Source: CAYLZN01 sp964387935 (GTDB taxonomy: Bacteria; Acidobacteriota; Vicinamibacteria; Vicinamibacterales; JAFNAJ01). From it: DNA of 9,635 nucleotides. Under the pieces are notes generated by a model, which did not search any database, had not been told where the DNA came from, and saw nothing but the letters and a program-made list of their open reading frames with translations. Shown here piece by piece: positions 4,820 through 9,635 of the stretch. The DNA is taken from the NCBI GenBank assembly GCA_964387935.1, contig CAYLZN010000225.1:1-9635 (forward strand), given 5' to 3'. The position numbers and the translations under genes were made by a program. Every line of letters starts with the position of its first letter. Within the stretch, counting starts at the first letter, position 1.

Positions 4820-7163
4820 TCACGTGACCCCGCCGGCTGGTCGCGCTGCGATACGGCGGCTTGCCGTGTGGGTGTTCGTCGTAGGCACCGCCGTCCGCGC
4901 AACCGCACAGGCCCCTCCGCCGCAGTCGGCAACCGGCACGATTCTGGGCCTTGTCGAAGCGCCGGACGGACACCCGGTCGCCGGCGCATCCGTGACGCTG
5001 GCGGGCCCGATGCCGCGGACCGCCGTCGCCGATGACCGCGGTCAGGTCACGTTTGCCGACGTCGCCGCGGGAGTTCATTCGCTGAGCGCCGAATTCGCCG
5101 GGTTCGGACGCGCTGACCAGACGGTCTCGGTTGCGGCGGGCCTGTACACGCGGGTGACGCTGCGACTCCCGATGCTCCCGTTCGCCGAGGTCGTGACCGT
5201 CACGGCCACCCGTCATGCCCAGAGGCTCGGCGAGAGTCCCACTCACGTCACCCTCCTCACGGGACGTGACATCAACACGACCCCAGCGCTCGCCCTGGAC
5301 AGTACGCTTGCGCAGGTTCCTGGCTTCAGCCTGTTCCGCCGCACGAGCAGCCTTGCCGCCCACCCGACGTCGCAGGGTGTGTCGTTGCGAGGGATCGGTG
5401 CGAGCGGCGCCAGTCGAACCCTGGTCCTCGTCGACGGCGTCCCGCTCAACGATGCCTTCGGCAACTGGGTGTACTGGAACAAGATACCGCAGGGCCAACT
5501 CGAGTCCGTCGAAGTGGCCCCAGGGGGATTGTCGGCCATCTACGGGAGCTCGGCTCTCGCAGGCGTCATCAGCGTCGTCACCAGCAGGCCATCGGCTCGA
5601 ACCATCACGATGAACGGTCTGATCGGAAGTCGGCGCACACGCGAGGCGGAAGGCGTCGCCACACAGCCCATGGGGCCGGTGTCGATCCTCGCCGGCGGTG
5701 CCTGCTTCGACACGGATGGCTACACGCTCGTGCGCGAGGACCTGCGCGGACCGGTGGACGTGCCGGCGAGCGCCACGTACCGGACGGGCAACTGGCGCAT
5801 CGACGGCACGCCATCGGGCAGCGTGTCTCTGTTCCACGCGGGACGGCTGTTCTCGGAACGTCGACGCAACGGGACGCCGCTTCAGAGCAACGACTCCGGG
5901 GAGACGTTTCTCGGCGTGGGCCTGCGCGCGACGACCCCTGACGACAGTCGATGGGAAGCCAACGTCTTCGGGCACGACAACACCTTCGACAGCACGTATT
6001 CCGCCGTCTCGGCCGATCGGCACACCGAGACGCTCAGCCTCGCACAGGCGGTAGCCTACGATGACCTCGGCGGGAACGCGCAATGGACGCGGGCGATGGG
6101 CGCCCATCGTGTCAGTGTCGGTATCGACGGGCGGCGCGTGCGGGCGAGGAACAACGAGGACGTCTACGCCGCCGGCGTGAACGTTCGCGACCGAATCATC
6201 CCTGGGAAGCAGCAACTGGGCGGCCTCTACGCACAGGACCACCTCGTGGTCGGCCGACTGTCGGTGGTGGCTGGCGTGCGCGCCGACCACTGGCGGAACT
6301 ACGCAGCGTCGCGCACCGAGATCGTGAACGCCACCGGAGCGACGACCACGACGTCCTTCCCCGAGACGACTCGAACCGCGTGGACGCCTCGCCTGGGGCT
6401 CATCGCGCCGCTCGCCGAGGGCCTGTCGGTGCGCGGCTCGGTGAGCCGCGGGTTTCGCGCGCCCAGCCTGAACGAGCTGTATCGGCCCTTCCGCGTCGGC
6501 AACGTCGTGACGGACTCCAACGCCGACCTCGGTCCCGAGCGTCTCGCAGAGGTCGAGGCTGGCGTGAACCACAGCGTGAACCCGGAGCTGTTCTGGCGAG
6601 CGTCGGCCTTCTGGAGCCGGCTCGATGATCCGATCGCCAATGTCACCATCAGCCAGACGCCCGCGCTGATCACACGCCAGCGCAAGAACCTCGGGCGCGC
6701 CGTGATTCGTGGCGTCAGCGTCGAGGCCGACTATCGGCCGGGCGCCTCCGTGCGCCTGCAGGGCGCCTACCTGCTGTCCGACGCACGGGTCGATCGGTTT
6801 CCCGCGGACCCTACCCTGGAAGGCAAGGTCCTGCCCCAGGTACCCACGCACAGGGCAAGCATGAGGCTCGACTACCTCGGCCCGCGGCTGCTGACCGCGA
6901 CGGCCATCGCCCGGCTCGACGGCCGGCGCTTCGACGACGACCTGAATCAGCTACCTCTGGCCAAGGCGTTCCTGGTCGATGTCAGGGTCGAACGAGCGAT
7001 CGCTGGCGCCGCGGCGATCTTCCTGTCCCTCGAGAACGCATTCGACGGGCGCTACGCCGTGCAGATCACGCCAGTCGAACTGGTCGGCACGCCGCGCACC
7101 GTGTTCGCGGGTCTCCGCGTGACCGTCCGGCCCCGTAGCCGCACGAAGGACGGCCCTCCTTGA
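4812..7163 (+). CDS. TonB-dependent outer-membrane receptor with N-terminal carboxypeptidase-regulatory-like domain
   Basis: A 783-residue receptor for energy-dependent uptake across the outer membrane. Residues 1-33 are a signal peptide ending ATAQ. Residues 41-118 form a carboxypeptidase-regulatory-like beta-sandwich (GTILGLVEAPDGHPVAGASV). EVVTVTATR (126-134) is a TonB-box-like start to the plug, which runs to about 260 with LAQVPGFSLFRR, GVSLRGIGASGASRTLVLVDG, and YGSSALAGVISVVTSRP. The barrel follows, with the conserved SVSRGFRAPSLNELYRP (from about 546) and LENAFDGRYAV near the end. The start is GTG at 4812, overlapping the dehydrogenase stop by 8 bases; GTG at 4824 is an alternative that also keeps the signal peptide. 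Neither has a good ribosome-binding site, so translation is probably coupled to the dehydrogenase. The protein ends VTVRPRSRTKDGPP, without the usual terminal aromatic. The ligand is unknown; substrate or PQQ are the best guesses from context. Confidence 0.92.
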   Translation: MCDHVTPPAGRAAIRRLAVWVFVVGTAVRATAQAPPPQSATGTILGLVEAPDGHPVAGASVTLAGPMPRTAVADDRGQVTFADVAAGVHSLSAEFAGFGRADQTVSVAAGLYTRVTLRLPMLPFAEVVTVTATRHAQRLGESPTHVTLLTGRDINTTPALALDSTLAQVPGFSLFRRTSSLAAHPTSQGVSLRGIGASGASRTLVLVDGVPLNDAFGNWVYWNKIPQGQLESVEVAPGGLSAIYGSSALAGVISVVTSRPSARTITMNGLIGSRRTREAEGVATQPMGPVSILAGGACFDTDGYTLVREDLRGPVDVPASATYRTGNWRIDGTPSGSVSLFHAGRLFSERRRNGTPLQSNDSGETFLGVGLRATTPDDSRWEANVFGHDNTFDSTYSAVSADRHTETLSLAQAVAYDDLGGNAQWTRAMGAHRVSVGIDGRRVRARNNEDVYAAGVNVRDRIIPGKQQLGGLYAQDHLVVGRLSVVAGVRADHWRNYAASRTEIVNATGATTTTSFPETTRTAWTPRLGLIAPLAEGLSVRGSVSRGFRAPSLNELYRPFRVGNVVTDSNADLGPERLAEVEAGVNHSVNPELFWRASAFWSRLDDPIANVTISQTPALITRQRKNLGRAVIRGVSVEADYRPGASVRLQGAYLLSDARVDRFPADPTLEGKVLPQVPTHRASMRLDYLGPRLLTATAIARLDGRRFDDDLNQLPLAKAFLVDVRVERAIAGAAAIFLSLENAFDGRYAVQITPVELVGTPRTVFAGLRVTVRPRSRTKDGPP

Positions 7164-7180
7164 CGCCACCGTGGGTGGCG
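7164..7180. terminator. Hairpin between convergent genes, probable bidirectional terminator
   Basis: CGCCACC (7164-7170), a GTG loop and GGTGGCG (7174-7180) form a perfect 7-bp stem. It begins on the base after the receptor stop (7161-7163) and ends two bases before the stop of the converging hydrolase (7185-7183). No T-run follows on either strand, so intrinsic strength is uncertain, but the position between two convergent stop codons is what a shared terminator needs. Confidence 0.6.
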
Positions 7181-7182
7181 CT

Positions 7183-8670
7183 TCAGGGATGGGTCGCTGG
7201 AGCAGTGCCGTCCTGTGGCACCACCCACTCGAGCAGGCGCCGTTCGAGGTACGGGTAGAACGGATTCGACATCGCGCGCATGAGCGTCTCCACCGGCACG
7301 GTGAGCACGGATCGCTCGCCGCGCGGCGACAGCGCACCCAGCCGCCGGTTCCCGTACGGACTCAGCCCCGGTTCGAGGCCATACAGGGGGTCGTCCACCG
7401 GAAACGGGATCGCCACGTGAGACAGCGAGTAGAGATCGCCCGGCCACTCGAGGCCGAGCGGCTCTTCCTCCGACGCGCTGGCGCCTGCAGGTGTCCGTCG
7501 AGCCACCACCGCCCGGGTCTCCGGGCTCGCGTTGGTGACGATGGTCCGCGTGAAGCGACGCGGCGCGCCCTCCATGATTCGTGACAACAGCTGCCCGTGC
7601 CCCGGCTGCACGAACGGCTCGAGCGCCGACGTCCGGTCGATGTCGAACAGCACGAGCTCGCTGCCGTTGTCCGGCAGTTGCTCGTAGAGCCGCGAGATGA
7701 GCGCCGGCGTGCTCACCGTGGCGTCCACGAGAGAGTGGAACGTCAGGATCGGAGTCAGCATCCTGCCCGTCGTCGCGAGTCGCGCGACGCCGCCTTGCAC
7801 CTGCCGCGTGAGATCGTGCGTCTGGAACGCGGCGTTGGTGGTGCCCGACACGTACTTGAACGGGTTGTACTCCTGCGCGATCTCCAGCCAGCGCGCCTTC
7901 TCGAAGTAGGGGATGACCGAGAGGAGGCTGATCGGCCGCGAGAGCCGGGCGGCCCGCGTGATCCCGATCATCGGCGAGAGCAGCACCAGGCGGGCAGGCG
8001 CCGGATCGCCCGAGCCCTCGACGACGTCGATGGCGTACTTGACGACGAGCGCGCCGCCGTTGGAGTAGCCCACGAGCACGAGCGGCTTCCCCGGCCCGAT
8101 GACCTGCTGCACATGGCGCGCGCCCATACCCACGACCGCCAGCCAGTCCTGCCACGTGGCGGTGGTGAGTCCGGCGGGCACGGTCCCGTGCCCGGGCATG
8201 CGCAGGGCCAGGGCGTACAGGCCTCGAGCCCTCAACGCGTCGCCGATGGACCGCATGCTGTAGGGGGCGTCGGTCAGCCCGTGCACGAGCAGCGCGCCGG
8301 CGACCGGGGCGCCGTCCGGCACGAATTCGGTGGTCCGATTCCAGTCGTGCCCCATCCGCTCGCGGAGTCCTGCAGCCCTGAAGTAGCGGTTCGACCTGTT
8401 GCGATGCTCGGGCGGCACGCGCAGTTCCACCTCGGTGGCCACCTCGGCGAACACCTGCGCCTCGCGCTTCAGGTAGTCCGCGAGCGTGAATCCCGGCGTC
8501 ACCTCCCTCGCGCGCACATCGTCCGGCACGACCCGGTGCCAGGGCTGCAGCTCCGGCAGCCGCCAACGCGCCTGCAGCGCGCCGAAGATCACGAGGGACG
8601 CGAAGACGATGGCCAGGGTCCAGGCAACCCAACCGAGAAGCCAGCGAGCGAGTCTCATCACCAGGGTCAT
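7183..8670 (-). CDS. Membrane-anchored alpha/beta hydrolase (lipase/esterase type)
   Basis: A 495-residue protein with one N-terminal membrane helix (about 8-33) and no signal-peptidase site, so the enzyme domain is probably held on the periplasmic face. The fold starts near 125: LLVHGLTDAPYS (127-138, HG oxyanion segment), MPGHGT (158-163), nucleophile elbow GYSNGG with Ser203, acid FHSLVD with Asp316, and YSLSHVAIPFP with His418. This resembles the monoacylglycerol-lipase/esterase group. About 100 residues separate Asp316 and His418, far more than the usual 25-30, so an extra module (about 330-410) is inserted there; His358 (PGHGQ) is a less likely catalytic His. The ATG at 8670 has a close GAGGA before it; ATG at 8658 has none. 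The stop lies 19 bases from the convergent receptor gene with a hairpin between. The substrate, probably an acyl ester, is not known. Confidence 0.9.
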   Translation of the reverse strand: MTLVMRLARWLLGWVAWTLAIVFASLVIFGALQARWRLPELQPWHRVVPDDVRAREVTPGFTLADYLKREAQVFAEVATEVELRVPPEHRNRSNRYFRAAGLRERMGHDWNRTTEFVPDGAPVAGALLVHGLTDAPYSMRSIGDALRARGLYALALRMPGHGTVPAGLTTATWQDWLAVVGMGARHVQQVIGPGKPLVLVGYSNGGALVVKYAIDVVEGSGDPAPARLVLLSPMIGITRAARLSRPISLLSVIPYFEKARWLEIAQEYNPFKYVSGTTNAAFQTHDLTRQVQGGVARLATTGRMLTPILTFHSLVDATVSTPALISRLYEQLPDNGSELVLFDIDRTSALEPFVQPGHGQLLSRIMEGAPRRFTRTIVTNASPETRAVVARRTPAGASASEEEPLGLEWPGDLYSLSHVAIPFPVDDPLYGLEPGLSPYGNRRLGALSPRGERSVLTVPVETLMRAMSNPFYPYLERRLLEWVVPQDGTAPATHP

Positions 8671-8687
8671 CGTCCTCAGCTCAGTGT

Positions 8688-8744
8688 TCAGTGGGCCATC
8701 TTGACGCGTGCGACGCGCAGCACCTGCTCGGCACTGAGCGCCAT
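8688..8744 (-). CDS. Possible 18-residue leader ORF upstream of the anchored hydrolase
   Basis: ATG at 8744 opens MALSAEQVLRVARVKMAH and stops at 8690-8688, 17 bases before the hydrolase ATG and in a different frame. It lies 9 bases after a CATAAT -10-like element, so a transcript from there would be nearly leaderless. No run of one amino acid suggests attenuation. It may be chance; in its favour are only its position and the promoter-like element. Confidence 0.2.
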   Translation of the reverse strand: MALSAEQVLRVARVKMAH

Positions 8745-8750
8745 GGCGCT
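8737..8750. promoter_or_regulatory. 14-bp perfect palindrome in the second divergent region
   Basis: AGCGCCATGGCGCT is identical on both strands. It covers the expected start of a transcript driven by the minus-strand CATAAT at 8759-8754, a good position for a repressor. It also contains the ATG of the possible 18-codon ORF, so part of the symmetry could be coincidental. Confidence 0.35.
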
Positions 8751-8753
8751 GGC

Positions 8754-8759
8754 ATTATG
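8754..8759 (-). promoter_or_regulatory. Possible -10 element for the anchored hydrolase
   Basis: Minus-strand CATAAT matches the sigma-70 -10 consensus at five of six positions, 83 bases before the hydrolase ATG. No recognisable -35 is seen 16-18 bases upstream. Confidence 0.35.
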
Positions 8760-8793
8760 GCACCGAAGGCCGACGACGGCCCGCGTCGCCGCC

Positions 8794-8799
8794 TATAAT
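8794..8799 (+). promoter_or_regulatory. Perfect -10 hexamer implying a leaderless mRNA
   Basis: TATAAT stands out in a GC-rich surround and ends 7 bases before the ATG at 8807. Transcription normally starts about 6-8 bases after the hexamer, so the mRNA would begin at or next to that ATG. There is no ribosome-binding site before the ATG (GGTCC only), which fits. No clear -35 element was found. Confidence 0.6.
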
Positions 8800-8806
8800 C
8801 CGGTCC

Positions 8807-9635
8807 ATGGCTTCGGGCTCGCCCAGCCTGACAGACGAGGACTTCGTCGATCGCTGCTACCGCTACTACCTGGGGCGGCCGGCCGATGCGGGCGGCCGCG
8901 CCCACTACCTCGCCCGGCTGCGCGACGGCGCGGGCCGGCGCGAGGTGGCGCGCGAGCTCGCCTCGAGCGACGAACACCTGGAGGGCATCAGCTCCGATGG
9001 GCCGCTTCAGGACCAGTGCCTGACACCGTTCCTCGCGTCAGCGCGCCCGGGAGAGCCGGAATCCCCGTTCCCCCCGTGCAGCGACGTGACGATCGACTAC
9101 GACCGCCTGGCCCTCAGCAGGCTCGATGGTCTCGGTTTGTCGAGCGAGCGCATGCTGGCGTTGCTGGACGAATTCCGCCGTTACTACGACGCGCTGCCCT
9201 TCCGAGACACCGAGCCGGGCGACTGCCGCTTCTTCTTCGCGAACCGGAGCTTCAACCACTTCGACGCGGTGATCCTCTACTGTGTCCTGCGCCACTTCGC
9301 ACCGCGCCACATCGTCGAGGTCGGCTCCGGATGGTCCTCCGCCCTCATGCTCGACGTGCGCGACCGCCATCTCGGGCATGATACGCACCTGACGTTCGTG
9401 GACCCGGACCCGACGCGCCTGCGGCAACTGCTCAGGGCCGACGATGTCGCGCGGTGCACGGTCGTGCCGAGGCGCGTGCAGGACGTGGGTCCTGCGCTGT
9501 TCGAGACCCTGGGCGCCGGGGACGTGCTGTTCATCGATTCGTCCCACGTGGTGCGCTTCGGCAACGACGTGGTGCACCTGATGGCCAGCGTCCTGCCCCG
9601 CCTCGCCCCTGGCGTCCTGGTGCACGTGCACGACA
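8807..9635 (+). CDS. DUF4214 domain fused to a class I SAM-dependent methyltransferase, 3' end outside the window
   Basis: An open frame of 276 codons runs off the right edge. Residues 8-57 (LTDEDFVDRCYRYYLGRPAD, then AHYLARL and LASSDEH) match a DUF4214 unit, a small helical module found in surface and polysaccharide-related proteins. After a linker and a helix (113-131), RFFFANRSFNHFDAVILYCV leads into the Rossmann methyltransferase fold: IVEVGSGWSS (169-178, the SAM-binding glycine loop), FVDPDP with Asp199 (likely ribose contact), DVLFIDSSHVVRFGND (239-254), and LPRLAPGVLVHVHD at the edge. The small group with this IDSSHV block and HVHD end occurs in exopolysaccharide or glycan gene sets, so modification of a cytoplasmic sugar or glycan precursor is likely but not shown. 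There is no signal peptide. ATG at 8807 is supported by TATAAT just upstream. It is divergent from the anchored hydrolase. Confidence 0.88.
   Translation, partial: MASGSPSLTDEDFVDRCYRYYLGRPADAGGRAHYLARLRDGAGRREVARELASSDEHLEGISSDGPLQDQCLTPFLASARPGEPESPFPPCSDVTIDYDRLALSRLDGLGLSSERMLALLDEFRRYYDALPFRDTEPGDCRFFFANRSFNHFDAVILYCVLRHFAPRHIVEVGSGWSSALMLDVRDRHLGHDTHLTFVDPDPTRLRQLLRADDVARCTVVPRRVQDVGPALFETLGAGDVLFIDSSHVVRFGNDVVHLMASVLPRLAPGVLVHVHD

Noticed and set aside
4816..4827. Short palindromes GTGATCAC and TCACGTGA at the dehydrogenase-receptor junction
   Set aside because: They lie within overlapping coding sequence, are only 8 bases long, and can be expected by chance in 9.6 kb.
4743..6851. 700-codon minus-strand open frame opposite the TonB receptor gene
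   Set aside because: The translation is low-complexity Arg/Ala/Gly/His with no signal peptide, fold or motif. The plus strand encodes a recognisable receptor throughout.
7597..9381. 594-codon plus-strand open frame across the anchored hydrolase and into the methyltransferase
   Set aside because: It crosses a divergent promoter region, reads as Arg/Pro/His-rich shadow sequence, and conflicts with two genes that have clear catalytic motifs.
1..9635. Search for tRNA, rRNA, CRISPR arrays, insertion sequences and attachment sites
   Set aside because: No cloverleaf-like or rRNA-like sequence, regularly spaced repeat, transposase motif or terminal inverted repeat pair was seen. Reading by eye could miss a degenerate element.

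Overview
The window is GC-rich bacterial DNA. Two TonB-dependent outer-membrane receptor loci (one intact, one broken), periplasmic quinohaemoprotein chemistry and several exported or membrane-anchored hydrolases show a Gram-negative cell. The style (Oar-like receptor tail, carboxypeptidase-regulatory-like domain on a TonB receptor, PQQ enzyme ending in a haem-c plus helix-hairpin-helix module, strong coding bias to C/G in third positions) fits Acidobacteriota, perhaps the Vicinamibacteria. This is inference from protein style; no marker gene is present. A run of 10 Ns at 1111-1120 shows that the contig is a scaffold, probably from an environmental assembly.

Layout. (1) 1-2264, minus strand: an apparent operon read right to left. 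It holds a TonB-dependent receptor remnant (2264-1892), an exported alpha/beta hydrolase of the HSL type (1856-750, interrupted by the N run), and an exported protein of unknown function whose 3' end lies outside the window (741-1). The last two are translationally coupled: the ribosome-binding site of the third gene lies on the stop codon of the second. (2) 2265-2512: a divergent control region with a 22-bp imperfect palindrome (18 of 22 bases symmetric) between weak promoter-like elements facing each way. (3) 2513-7163, plus strand: a two-gene unit, a PQQ-dependent dehydrogenase fused to a short cytochrome c domain and a helix-hairpin-helix domain, then an overlapping TonB-dependent receptor. 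(4) 7164-7180: a perfect 7-bp-stem hairpin filling almost all of the 19 bases between two convergent stop codons, probably a two-way terminator. (5) 7183-8670, minus strand: a membrane-anchored alpha/beta hydrolase. (6) 8671-8806: a second divergent region with a perfect TATAAT, a 14-bp perfect palindrome and a possible 18-codon leader ORF. (7) 8807-9635, plus strand: the first 276 codons of a DUF4214-class I methyltransferase fusion whose promoter position predicts a leaderless mRNA.

How the genes may work together: the quinohaemoprotein would oxidise a sugar, cyclic alcohol or related substrate in the periplasm and pass electrons through its own haem. The co-translated receptor would bring in either the substrate or the cofactor PQQ, since no PQQ biosynthesis gene is visible here. 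The divergent unit (receptor, hydrolase, exported protein) looks like a second uptake and degradation cassette that has lost its receptor. No CRISPR array, rRNA, tRNA, insertion sequence or phage gene was seen.
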